From Fodinibius sp964490705 (GTDB lineage: Bacteria > Bacteroidota > Rhodothermia > Balneolales > Balneolaceae), in contig CAZBCG010000005.1 in NCBI GenBank assembly GCA_964490705.1, forward strand, positions 123,865 to 187,864: DNA of 64,000 nucleotides, given 5' to 3'. Positions 43,852 through 51,750 of the stretch are shown here, piece after piece; the stretch's first letter is position 1; every line of letters begins with the position of its first letter. Below the pieces are notes generated by a model. The model searched no databases and was not told the origin of the DNA. It saw nothing but the letters and a program-made list of their open reading frames with translations. A program made the translations under genes and the position numbers.

Positions 43852-45405
43852 CTATAACATTGACTTGGGACGCAGGGTGGCAATAGGCAAAATCATCTCT
43901 TCCATACTTGCCCCGCCGTGCAAAAAGGTATCGCGATACCGATTTTGATATTGATGATAATTTGTAGGATAGACGAAATAGTAATCCTCTTTGGCGATAA
44001 TGTAATTGTTGGAATGGCCGGGTGTGGGCAACCGATAATCTTTGGGATTCTCGATAATCATCGTGGCATCTTCCTCGGCCGAAAGATTGCGCCCGTATTT
44101 GTATCGCAGGCTGGTAGAGGTGTTACGGTCGCCCAACACCTTGGTATCACGCAGTGCACGAACAGCACCGTGGTCGCTGGTTACCACGATAACCACTTCT
44201 TCATCGGCCAGAATGTTAAAGATCTCAAAAAGCGTAGAGTGCTGGAACCACGTTTTGGTCAGCGATCGAAAAGCAGGCACATCCGGCGCAATTTCTTTGA
44301 GCACATCAGAATCGGACCGCGAATGCACGAGTGTATCCACAAAGTTATAGACAAAGGTGCTCAGCGGAACCTGCAGGTAATTGTGAATATTATCCGTAAT
44401 GGAACGACCCTCTTCGGTGTTGAGCACTTTCTCATACTTCACGTTTTTGTCGATCCCTTTCCGTGCAAACTGCTTCATCAACAGCTCTTGCTCATACTGG
44501 TTCAGGGAACTCTCGTCCTCTCCCTGGTGCCACAAATCGGGATAGGAATCTTCAATTTCCAGCGGAAATAAACCGGAAAAAATCGCATTACGTGAATAAG
44601 GCGTGGCCGTCGGCAGAATGGAGTAGTAAAAATCAGTATCGATGCTGTAATCGTCATTGAGCAGCTCTTCAAACATCAGCCACTGGTCGTACCGCATGCA
44701 GTCGATGACCAGAAATAACGTCGTTTGTCCATTTTCGACATGCGGCAACACATATTCATCTACCAAGTCAGTCGATAGCGCCGGGCGTTCGGGCGTCGTT
44801 TTATCCAACCACGACAAGTAATTATCCCTGATAAAACGACCGAACATCTTGTTCGCCTCCTGGTACTGATCGCCCAACACCTGCCGCAGCGATTCTTCAC
44901 CAGATTCCAGATCAATATCCCAGCGCGTTAGCTGTTGGTAAATTCGGATCCACTCCTCCCAGCTGGCCTCTTCGTGGATGCGTTCGGAAAGCTTGTTGAA
45001 GTTACGCAGATACGACTGCGCAAATTTTTCGTTACGGATGCGTCTTTGTTCAAGAATCCGTTTGACAGTAAGCAAAATCTGGTTGGGGTTGACCGGCTTA
45101 ATCAGATAATCCGAAATTTTACCGCCGATCGCCTCCTCCATGATCGACTCTTCCTCGCTTTTCGTGATCATCACCACGGGCAAGGCCGGCTGCAGCGTTT
45201 TAATTCTGTTGAGCGTGGCAAGTCCGTCCATGCCCGGCATCTGCTCATCCAGGAAAATGATATCAAACGGCTGCTCCTGGATCAGCGTAATCGCATCATC
45301 CCCATTAGTCACCGGGGTGACTTCGAAGTCTTTATTTTCCAGAAAAATGATGTGGGGCTTCAACTGACCAATCTCATCATCCGCCCATAAAATGCGTGTA
45401 GCCAT
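43852..45405 (-). CDS. porX: PorX-type response regulator with PglZ domain
   Basis: Protein of 517 residues with a receiver domain (1-120; acidic pocket DD at 9-10, phosphoacceptor D53 in FLDEQMPG, T81, K103), a helical linker, and a C-terminal PglZ/alkaline-phosphatase-like domain (VIDCMRYDQW with D235, TATPYSRN, VTSDHG with D411-H412, PGHSNN and LHGGAS). This is the architecture of PorX, which controls T9SS genes with kinase PorY and ECF factor SigP in Porphyromonas and is reported to be a zinc phosphodiesterase on oligonucleotides. Metal ligands look intact. It follows the HhH gene by 15 bases and precedes tsaE by 58. Confidence 0.9.
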   Translation of the reverse strand: MATRILWADDEIGQLKPHIIFLENKDFEVTPVTNGDDAITLIQEQPFDIIFLDEQMPGMDGLATLNRIKTLQPALPVVMITKSEEESIMEEAIGGKISDYLIKPVNPNQILLTVKRILEQRRIRNEKFAQSYLRNFNKLSERIHEEASWEEWIRIYQQLTRWDIDLESGEESLRQVLGDQYQEANKMFGRFIRDNYLSWLDKTTPERPALSTDLVDEYVLPHVENGQTTLFLVIDCMRYDQWLMFEELLNDDYSIDTDFYYSILPTATPYSRNAIFSGLFPLEIEDSYPDLWHQGEDESSLNQYEQELLMKQFARKGIDKNVKYEKVLNTEEGRSITDNIHNYLQVPLSTFVYNFVDTLVHSRSDSDVLKEIAPDVPAFRSLTKTWFQHSTLFEIFNILADEEVVIVVTSDHGAVRALRDTKVLGDRNTSTSLRYKYGRNLSAEEDATMIIENPKDYRLPTPGHSNNYIIAKEDYYFVYPTNYHQYQNRYRDTFLHGGASMEEMILPIATLRPKSML

Positions 45406-45420
45406 CGGGATCCGTGAAGT

Positions 45421-45954
45421 TTATTTGGGATCCTTAAGTTTGACAAATGGTTTCAAATTATCCAGTCTCTTTTGGGCTATTCCCTTTATTTTTTTGAGTT
45501 CCTCAATCGTCTCAAATTCACCGTGCTCGTTCCGGTAATCAATGATGCGCTTAGCATAGGCAGAACCTATTCCGGGCAGCGATTCCAGCGCCGATTTATC
45601 GGCAGTATTGATGTTAATACGTTCTTTAGAAGCTTGTTGAGACTTCTTTTGGAGCTGCTTAGAATCCGTAGAGTCATCAGTAACCGTATCAGAAATCGCG
45701 GCGGCAACCGTTTTCTTTGCGGATGGATAATACTGTGTCATCAACTCTTGCTCCTCCGCCTTGAGCATAGCCGTGCGTTTCTCAAACTGCTGCTCAAGTT
45801 CGTGGTATTGATCATCCTCAAATGGAACCGACTGCGACAATCCCAGATTAAACACCGTCAACGTCACGAGCAAAATAACCAATCCCGAGATTGTTTTACG
45901 TTCCGCCGGCGTAATTTTAAGCTTTTCCAGCCAGAAAAAGATTCGTCGTTTCAT
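45421..45954 (-). CDS. Membrane-anchored helix-hairpin-helix (ComEA-like) protein
   Basis: Protein of 177 residues with a short basic N-terminus, one membrane segment (TISGLVILLVTLTVFNLGL), a Gln/Glu-rich spacer of about 70 residues and a C-terminal ComEA-type HhH pair (ININTADKSALESLPGIGSA and FETIEELKKIKGIAQKRLDN). ComEA binds DNA on the outer face of the membrane during uptake; this protein has that topology. ATG at 45954 is set by AGGAAGAG just upstream. It is the first gene of the run leading to porX. Confidence 0.85.
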   Translation of the reverse strand: MKRRIFFWLEKLKITPAERKTISGLVILLVTLTVFNLGLSQSVPFEDDQYHELEQQFEKRTAMLKAEEQELMTQYYPSAKKTVAAAISDTVTDDSTDSKQLQKKSQQASKERININTADKSALESLPGIGSAYAKRIIDYRNEHGEFETIEELKKIKGIAQKRLDNLKPFVKLKDPK

Positions 45955-45962
45955 TGCACTCT

Positions 45963-45966
45963 TCCT
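45963..45966 (-). promoter_or_regulatory. Ribosome binding site supporting the HhH gene start
   Basis: AGGA on the minus strand, part of AGGAAGAG, lies 8 bases before ATG at 45954. It overlaps the alternative TTG start at 45969, which it therefore argues against. Confidence 0.6.
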
Positions 45967-45981
45967 CAATTAATATCTTAC

Positions 45982-46013
45982 TGAGATCCTGAAATAAGTT
46001 CAGGAGGACATGA
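45982..46013. repeat. TCCTGAA/TTCAGGA palindromic repeat
   Basis: tcctgaa (45987-45993) and ttcagga (45999-46005) form a 7-bp stem with a 5-base loop, followed by ggacatg. It lies between divergent genes, so it is not acting as an ordinary terminator. Confidence 0.6.
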
Positions 46014-46133
46014 AAACTTAATTTGCAAGACGTATTTTGTTGTAATGCCTCACAAGTAAGACCACTTAGAAGGCCAATCCTTACAATATTATTCTTGTTT
46101 GATGGTCAAAATAATTCGATGTTTGGCTCAGAT

Positions 46134-46931
46134 ATGGAATCCACAAACATTTACCACTACCGAAAACTTTCGATCTCCTACAACCTTGTGGGGATGGAAA
46201 ACGAGCGACCATTGCTGATTCTCCACGGCTGGGGCAGCAACAAACAAGTGATGATGCCGCTGGCAAAACAGCTGGCTGATATTCGGGATTGCTATGTGCT
46301 CGACCTGCCCGGCTTTGGCAACTCTTCAGTTCCTCACCAACCCTGGAAGGTAGATGACTATGCGGATCTCATTGAACAGTTCATTGAGGATCAGGAACTT
46401 GAACAAACCGATCTGCTGGTGCACTCATTCGGCGGACGCATTGCGCTGAAGCTGTGTGCGCGTCCTAATGCGAAAGAATTGATCGGCAAAGTATTAATCA
46501 CCGGCGGTGCGGGGATGAAACCCAAACGCAGTTTCAGCTACTACCTGAAGAAATATACCGCCAAACTACTGAAGGCTCCATTTTTCATCCTGCCCAAAAA
46601 CCTGCGCCAAAAAGCCCTGAACTGGCTTCGGCAAACGGCACTCTGGCAATCGCTCGGCTCCAGCGACTACAGCAAACTCAGTGGCGTGATGCGCGAAACG
46701 TTTGTCCAAACAGTCACCGAATACCTAGAACCAACATTGCCAAAAATTCCGCACGAAGTGCTATTGCTGTGGGGACGAAATGACGATGCGGCTCCGCTCT
46801 ACCAAGCCGAGCGGATGGAAAAGGGAATTGAAGATGCCGCGCTGGTGGTCGTCGATCACGCCGGGCATTACGCCTTCCTAGATCGACCGGCTCATTTTGC
46901 ATCTGTGGCCAAAGCCTTTTTTAAGGGATAA
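46134..46931 (+). CDS. Alpha/beta hydrolase
   Basis: Alpha/beta-fold hydrolase of about 265 residues. Oxyanion-hole region ILHGWGSNKQ, nucleophile elbow LLVHSFGGRIALKL (VHSFGG in place of G-x-S-x-G, common in this branch), catalytic Asp in LLWGRNDDAAP and His in VDHAGHYAFLDRP. A lid of about 60 basic residues lies between. The frame is open upstream to 46023, but that part runs through a repeat; the start is ATG at 46134 or 46119. No signal peptide with this start. Substrate unknown. Confidence 0.8.
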   Translation: MESTNIYHYRKLSISYNLVGMENERPLLILHGWGSNKQVMMPLAKQLADIRDCYVLDLPGFGNSSVPHQPWKVDDYADLIEQFIEDQELEQTDLLVHSFGGRIALKLCARPNAKELIGKVLITGGAGMKPKRSFSYYLKKYTAKLLKAPFFILPKNLRQKALNWLRQTALWQSLGSSDYSKLSGVMRETFVQTVTEYLEPTLPKIPHEVLLLWGRNDDAAPLYQAERMEKGIEDAALVVVDHAGHYAFLDRPAHFASVAKAFFKG

Positions 46932-47028
46932 AACCGCTTCGCGATATTATTGGCCACCTTCGCAGATAATATTTTAATCAGTGGCGGAGGCTTAGGAAAA
47001 TCATTATGAATCCTGTCAGAGTTTTTTA

Positions 47029-47487
47029 TCAGTATTCTTCATCTATCCCAATCCTGTGTGTAATCACCAATTCTCCGCCCAGGTAATTACCGATCACCAT
47101 TGTTATTACAGCTGTTCCCATAATGCTCACTTCCAGCAGATTTGGAGATCCCAAATCAGGATAGGCCTGAAACTTTAGACCGGCAATAACTCCGAATATT
47201 ATAAAAACAGCAAATTGGATACTTGCATGCCAGCTGGCCAGCCGAAACTGCCGTGGCTGCTGGGATAGTTTTATATAATCTATCAGGCCAAAAACAATAG
47301 CCGCAAGTCCGCCGGCCAAGCCCAGGATAATAGCATACAGCGAAGCCGAAAAAAGCTGTGGTTCATTTAGCAGTATGCCGCCCGTATCAAATAAAAATCC
47401 GGCCGAAAAAAGTGCTGTGGGAAAATGGACAAGCATTGGATGGATAGGATGTCCAAACAACCTGCCTTTTATAATTTGTTTCCACAT
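47029..47487 (-). CDS. DUF2231 family membrane protein
   Basis: Integral membrane protein of 152 residues with four hydrophobic segments. GHPIHPMLVHFPTALF at the start is the diagnostic DUF2231 motif, with three histidines that may bind metal or heme. Function unknown. It lies 24 bases after another small membrane protein gene on the same strand; both are divergent from an ECF sigma factor gene. Confidence 0.85.
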   Translation of the reverse strand: MWKQIIKGRLFGHPIHPMLVHFPTALFSAGFLFDTGGILLNEPQLFSASLYAIILGLAGGLAAIVFGLIDYIKLSQQPRQFRLASWHASIQFAVFIIFGVIAGLKFQAYPDLGSPNLLEVSIMGTAVITMVIGNYLGGELVITHRIGIDEEY

Positions 47488-47511
47488 TTAGTTCACTTGT
47501 CTCACCAACTA

Positions 47512-47856
47512 TTATACACCAAAAACTGCAATCAACAGTAGTACAAAACCCGTGACGGCGATCAATCCGTGTATCACAGCCAGCCATTTCGGAATCGTTT
47601 TTTCTGATATCTCTCGTCCAAACATCACAAAACCACCCAATGCAGCCACTATAAATACAAGGATGCTCGTCATCAGCCACGTGCTGCCCCCCTGATTTAT
47701 GTAAGCTATAATCAACAACACCAGGGCAACAGCAGCAGCTATACCGTGACTGTAAATTACGGTTTTGGGCCTTTCTTCGTCTTTGAATACTTTGGTAATT
47801 AAGATAGCTCCGAGTACAGCTGCCAGTGCAAACAGAATGATAGTTGTAATAAACAT
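47512..47856 (-). CDS. Small four-helix membrane protein of unknown function
   Basis: Protein of 114 residues with four predicted membrane segments (TTIILFALAAVLGAILI; IAAAVALVLLIIAYI; MTSILVFIVAALGGFVMF; LIAVTGFVLLLIAVFGV). A conserved-looking His sits in TVIYSHGIAA and another in LAVIHGLIA, in positions seen in heme- or metal-binding helices. Family not recognised. It is probably co-transcribed with the DUF2231 gene and starts 80 bases from the divergent sigma gene. Confidence 0.65.
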   Translation of the reverse strand: MFITTIILFALAAVLGAILITKVFKDEERPKTVIYSHGIAAAVALVLLIIAYINQGGSTWLMTSILVFIVAALGGFVMFGREISEKTIPKWLAVIHGLIAVTGFVLLLIAVFGV

Positions 47857-47936
47857 ATTCCTCCGGATTTAATTAGTTCTGATTATATTATTTGATCGGA
47901 ATAAGTCGAAAAGGTTACAAAGAAATTTTTCACCTT

Positions 47937-48650
47937 ATGGAAAATGCGGATGCAAAAGATCTGCTTGAACTCCACTATCGCGATGAAAGCGATCTCGACT
48001 CCTTCTCTGACGAATTTATCGTATCAAAGATCAAAGAAGGAGAGGTTGAACTATTCGAGGTGATCGTCCGGCGATACAACCAACAGCTTTTCCGGATAGT
48101 CCGCGGATACCTGACATCCAGGCAGGATGCCGAGGATGCCATGCAGTCGGCCTATTTGAAGGCTTTCGAAAATCTGACACAATTTCGAGGAGAAGCTAAA
48201 TTCTCTACCTGGCTTACCCGCATCGCTATAAATGAAGCGTTAAAAATATTGAAGAACCAAAAAAATACTGTGGATTTTTCTGTAACGGATCACCAAAATA
48301 ACGATCAAACAGATAACGGTGAGGAAATGTCTTCTCCTGAAGCAAACGTGATAGAAAAAGATATGAACAAGCATCTCGAAAAAGCCATTGATAAATTGTC
48401 GCCCAAATACCGGAGCGTATTGATAATGCGGGAAATTGAACAGCTGAGTACGAGCGAAACGGCTAAAGTTCTGGACATATCAAGATCAAACGTAAAAGTA
48501 CGTTTGCATCGGGCTAAAAAAATGCTTCAGGAGGAATTGGCGGAAATGCTTGACAAAATAGATCTCCTCTCTTTTAAAGGAGAAGACTGCAACCATATTA
48601 CCCGACAAGTAATGGAGATTATACATCACAGAAAGAGTAAGAATCAATAA
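47937..48650 (+). CDS. ECF-type RNA polymerase sigma factor with C-terminal extension
   Basis: Sigma-70 family factor of about 237 residues. Region 2: FEVIVRRYNQQLFRIVRGYL with AEDAMQSAYLKAFENLTQF and STWLTRIAINEALKILK. Region 4: LSPKYRSVLIMREIEQLSTS and SRSNVKVRLHRAKKMLQEEL. The final 30 residues (LSFKGEDCNHITRQVMEIIH) resemble the F-x-G-x-x-CDxIVxxVM tail found in some ECF groups. ATG at 47937 is preferred over TTG at 47892. No anti-sigma gene follows; the divergent DUF2231 pair may be part of its regulon, which is inference. Confidence 0.85.
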   Translation: MENADAKDLLELHYRDESDLDSFSDEFIVSKIKEGEVELFEVIVRRYNQQLFRIVRGYLTSRQDAEDAMQSAYLKAFENLTQFRGEAKFSTWLTRIAINEALKILKNQKNTVDFSVTDHQNNDQTDNGEEMSSPEANVIEKDMNKHLEKAIDKLSPKYRSVLIMREIEQLSTSETAKVLDISRSNVKVRLHRAKKMLQEELAEMLDKIDLLSFKGEDCNHITRQVMEIIHHRKSKNQ

Positions 48651-48672
48651 ATTTGGCAGATTCCCTTTCTAA

Positions 48673-48714
48673 AGCATGTCATGCTGAACCATGTCCTGAA
48701 CTAGATTCAGGATA
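48673..48714. repeat. TCCTGAA/TTCAGGA palindromic repeat
   Basis: tcctgaa (48694-48700) and ttcagga (48706-48712) flank ctaga. The left flank atgtcatgctgaac is a second, diverged half unit. It lies between the convergent sigma and trhO genes. Confidence 0.6.
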
Positions 48715-48771
48715 ACACAGTTTGCTCATCTCTCCTGATATCAGTGTTTAAGACCCGAACTCCTACTAACG

Positions 48772-49737
48772 CTATTCTTTTTCTTCTTCCAGCTGACGTT
48801 CTTTAAAGTCCTCATCAAAATAATTATACCATTTGCGGAACGGGCGAAACGCATTTTCGGGATCAAAGGGACGCTTGTAATCGCTCTGGCGACATTCTTC
48901 GCTGCAGCAGCCGTCCATCATTTTAGCGCCTTCTTCTGAGCACACAAACAATTTGTTGCATTCCATATTCGCGCAGTTGATATAGGTGTCGGCCGGTTTG
49001 CCGGTAATTTCGCAGCGGGCAATGGGCTCCATATCATCCTCATTGACGGGTACCACCAAGCGATCATCAAATACAAAGCACTTGCCCTTGTAGTGTTTGC
49101 CGCCTTCTTCATTGGCATACCGTAAAATACCACCGTGCAGCTGATTGACATCGTGCCAGCCCTTCTCTTTCATCAGCACTGAAAACTTCTCGCAGCGGAT
49201 GCCGCCGGTGCAGTACATCAGTACTTTCTTATCCTTGTCCACCTCTTTCTCGAACTCTTCGAGCCATTCCGGAAAGTTGTAGAAGTTCTCCACATCCGGG
49301 GTCACCGCTCCTTCGAAATGACCAATTTTTGATTCGTAGTCATTACGCACGTCAATCAGTACGTAATCATCTTCATTTTCGAGCACCTCTTTCCATTCAT
49401 GCGGCTCAAGATACTTTCCGCCATCTTGGGGATCTATATCCTCTTCGTGGATAGCCACCAGCTCGTCGCGCGTCTTGCATTTGAGTTTAGCAAAAGGGAC
49501 ATAATCGCTGGTATCTGTCTTAAAATCGATACCGTCAAAACCGGGGATACTCGTCAGGTGCTCTTTGTATTTTGCCACCTGTTCCGGCGTACCGCCCAGC
49601 GTACCGTTGATGCCTTCTTCACCGATATAAATTCGTCCCTTTACACCAAGTTCTTTGCAGAATTCCTTGTGATCAGCGCAGAACGTTTCGGGATCTTCAA
49701 TGGGATTAAACTTGTAGTAAAGAATTACTTCGTACAT
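48772..49737 (-). CDS. trhO: Oxygen-dependent tRNA uridine(34) hydroxylase TrhO
   Basis: Rhodanese-fold protein of 321 residues (YceA family) that makes 5-hydroxyuridine at the wobble position of certain tRNAs using oxygen. N-terminal acylphosphatase-like region (KGRIYIGEEGINGTLGGTPE), central rhodanese domain with VLIDVRNDYESKIGHFEGAV and the active-site loop MYCTGGIRCEKFSVL, and a C-terminal cysteine-rich tail (INCANMECNKLFVCSE; DGCCSEEC) typical of the long form. Cytosolic. Convergent with the sigma gene. Confidence 0.93.
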   Translation of the reverse strand: MYEVILYYKFNPIEDPETFCADHKEFCKELGVKGRIYIGEEGINGTLGGTPEQVAKYKEHLTSIPGFDGIDFKTDTSDYVPFAKLKCKTRDELVAIHEEDIDPQDGGKYLEPHEWKEVLENEDDYVLIDVRNDYESKIGHFEGAVTPDVENFYNFPEWLEEFEKEVDKDKKVLMYCTGGIRCEKFSVLMKEKGWHDVNQLHGGILRYANEEGGKHYKGKCFVFDDRLVVPVNEDDMEPIARCEITGKPADTYINCANMECNKLFVCSEEGAKMMDGCCSEECRQSDYKRPFDPENAFRPFRKWYNYFDEDFKERQLEEEKE

Positions 49738-49757
49738 AATCTATTCTGTTTATTTCC

Positions 49758-49835
49758 ACCACTAAAACACAAAAGCACAAATTATGTATAAGGTGCAGAT
49801 TTTAGTTCTTTTGTGCCCTTTGTGTTTTTATGGTT
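49758..49835. repeat. Inverted repeat with AAAACACAAA arms
   Basis: The left arm aaaacacaaaagcacaaa (49764-49781) and the right arm cttttgtgccctttgtgttt are imperfect reverse complements with a roughly 28-base centre. It lies in the 174-bp spacer between the divergent trhO and metalloprotease genes and resembles in design the CACAGAG repeat at 4129-4206. Confidence 0.5.
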
Positions 49836-49911
49836 AACGTTTGCAGATCCCAAAAATAAGGGTAATTTTGCAAGAAATGAACTGTCTTTGCATCTAATTT
49901 TGGTATTGTCG

Positions 49912-51699
49912 ATGAATTCCCCATTTCGATTTCTGGCATTACTGGCTGTCTTTTATCTGCTTCTCGGTTGGGCAGCTCACGCTCAAGAGCGGCCTTCCCA
50001 AAAGCATGACCATACTGCTTTTAGCAAGATTGAACACGCTTTTTTACAGGGCAATCTTACGCTCGATCAAAAAGTGCTGTACAAATTTTACGTAATGTAC
50101 AAGGGTGATAAACTGCCGCCTAAATTCCAGACCAAAGGCGATCAGGCAGTAAAATGTGGAACTCCTGCCATCTCCGATTATCAGAATAACAAATCACAGC
50201 TTTCGTCTGCAACTATCCAGGAAGTTGAGTCGATGATGAACAATAAATCGATTCAGGCCTCCGAGACATACACCTCAGCCTCGGGAAATTTTTCTATCCA
50301 TTACGAGACAACCGGCAACCATGCAGTCCCAAATGAAGATGCCAACAGCAACGGAACTCCGGACTATGTGGAAGAAGTGGCAGCAGCTGCCGACTCTTCT
50401 TATCGACACGAAGTACAAACGCTTGGCTATACCGATCCTGTTTTAACAGGACAAACGTATGATATTTACCTGATCAATACTATTGATGTCTATGACGCCC
50501 CGTATTACGGTGTTACAAACATCAGTAGCGGTACAACCTATATCGAAATAGAAAATGACTTTGGAGAGAATTTCCCACCAAATGATGATCCCGAAGGATC
50601 ACAAATTGGTGCTGTTAAAGTAACGGTGGCGCATGAATTAAAGCATGCCGTGCAATATGAGGCTAATGGATGGAATGGCGAAACCGGACTATGGCTCGAA
50701 ATGGATGCCACTCTGATGGAAGAGGTTGTCTATGACAACGTGAATGATTATCACACTTATCTGGAATCGGCATTGTCGATATTCAGTGATCCCACGCAAA
50801 GTTTTTATCCATCGACGGGTGACTCGTATTTTATCGTAAGCTGGGCCCTGTTTTTTGAGGAAAAATACGGTTCTCAGTTTTGGGTTGAGGTATGGGAGAT
50901 CATAAAAGACAATCCCAACATCACCATGGTAGATGCGTTGACCCAGCAGCTGGGAGGCACACATGCCTTTAATGAAGCCTATATCGAATCACAACTCTGG
51001 CACTACGCCTCGGGTCCCGGCAACGCATCCGACAATTTTGGGTTTGTCGAAAGCGACGTCTATCCCGAACCTCCCATTTTTACGGTCGAATCGCTGTACA
51101 ACAGAAATTTCAAGATTCCGCGTGCAGAGTCACAGCTGTCCCCGATAAACTTCTCAGCGAAATATTATAATGTCCCCATCCCCGACGATGCGGAAGGAAA
51201 TATGCGGGTGGAAGTTGCCTCACAGGAATCAAAACTGGGCGTCGGACTTATAGCCTACTATCAAGACGGAAGAGTAGAGGCTTCGATGATTCCCCTTGCA
51301 CCCAATGAGTCGTCGTTCAAGATGCCCAACCTCGACTGGGAAAACATGGAAAGACTTGGCCTCATAACTACCAATTCGTCCACATCATCGTCAAGCGGAG
51401 GCAACAAAATGTTTGTGGATGTCGGAAGTACTGATATGAATAATTCGCTGAGCCAAAACTATCCCAATCCCTTTAATCCCACTACCCGCATTCGGTTTAC
51501 TCTTGAGCAAACCAGTGATGTACAGCTCCGAGTTTATGATTCCAGCGGACGCTTGGTTCGCACCCTTATTGACGAGGAACTCTCACCGGGACTATATGAG
51601 CCTTCGTTTAATGGCAGCGAATTAGCTTCAGGCGTTTATTTCTACCAGCTGATCACCAACCAGCAAAATATTGTGAAAAAGATGACGCTGATTAAGTAA
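49912..51699 (+). CDS. Secreted metalloprotease-like protein with T9SS sorting domain
   Basis: Protein of 595 residues with a signal peptide (FRFLALLAVFYLLLGWAAHA). A gluzincin-like region has VTVAHELKHAVQYE (HExxH, His near residue 241) and a downstream WLEMDATLMEEVVYDN providing a third ligand Glu, as in the MXAN_6640-type putative peptidases. Residues about 510-595 form a type IX secretion type A C-terminal domain: NYPNPFNPTTRIRFTL, LRVYDSSGRLVRTL and LASGVYFYQLI. It is expected to cross the outer membrane through T9SS and be attached or released. The open extension upstream to 49813 is not used; ATG at 49912 precedes the signal peptide. Confidence 0.88.
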   Translation: MNSPFRFLALLAVFYLLLGWAAHAQERPSQKHDHTAFSKIEHAFLQGNLTLDQKVLYKFYVMYKGDKLPPKFQTKGDQAVKCGTPAISDYQNNKSQLSSATIQEVESMMNNKSIQASETYTSASGNFSIHYETTGNHAVPNEDANSNGTPDYVEEVAAAADSSYRHEVQTLGYTDPVLTGQTYDIYLINTIDVYDAPYYGVTNISSGTTYIEIENDFGENFPPNDDPEGSQIGAVKVTVAHELKHAVQYEANGWNGETGLWLEMDATLMEEVVYDNVNDYHTYLESALSIFSDPTQSFYPSTGDSYFIVSWALFFEEKYGSQFWVEVWEIIKDNPNITMVDALTQQLGGTHAFNEAYIESQLWHYASGPGNASDNFGFVESDVYPEPPIFTVESLYNRNFKIPRAESQLSPINFSAKYYNVPIPDDAEGNMRVEVASQESKLGVGLIAYYQDGRVEASMIPLAPNESSFKMPNLDWENMERLGLITTNSSTSSSSGGNKMFVDVGSTDMNNSLSQNYPNPFNPTTRIRFTLEQTSDVQLRVYDSSGRLVRTLIDEELSPGLYEPSFNGSELASGVYFYQLITNQQNIVKKMTLIK

Positions 51700-51745
51700 G
51701 AAGCAAGAAGTAAGAAATACGCTCATCCCTTCTTGCTTCTTACTT
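51694..51745. terminator. Bidirectional terminator-like 17-bp inverted repeat
   Basis: aagtaagaagcaagaag (51694-51710) and cttcttgcttcttactt (51729-51745) are perfect reverse complements with an 18-base loop; TTTT follows on the plus strand. The left arm contains the TAA stop of the metalloprotease gene (51697-51699). It lies between convergent genes. Confidence 0.75.
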
Positions 51746-51750
51746 TTGCC

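Noticed and set aside
51694..51720. Short direct GTAAGAA repeats as a CRISPR remnant
   Set aside because: There are only two adjoining units, no spacers and no cas genes; the inverted repeat explains the pattern.
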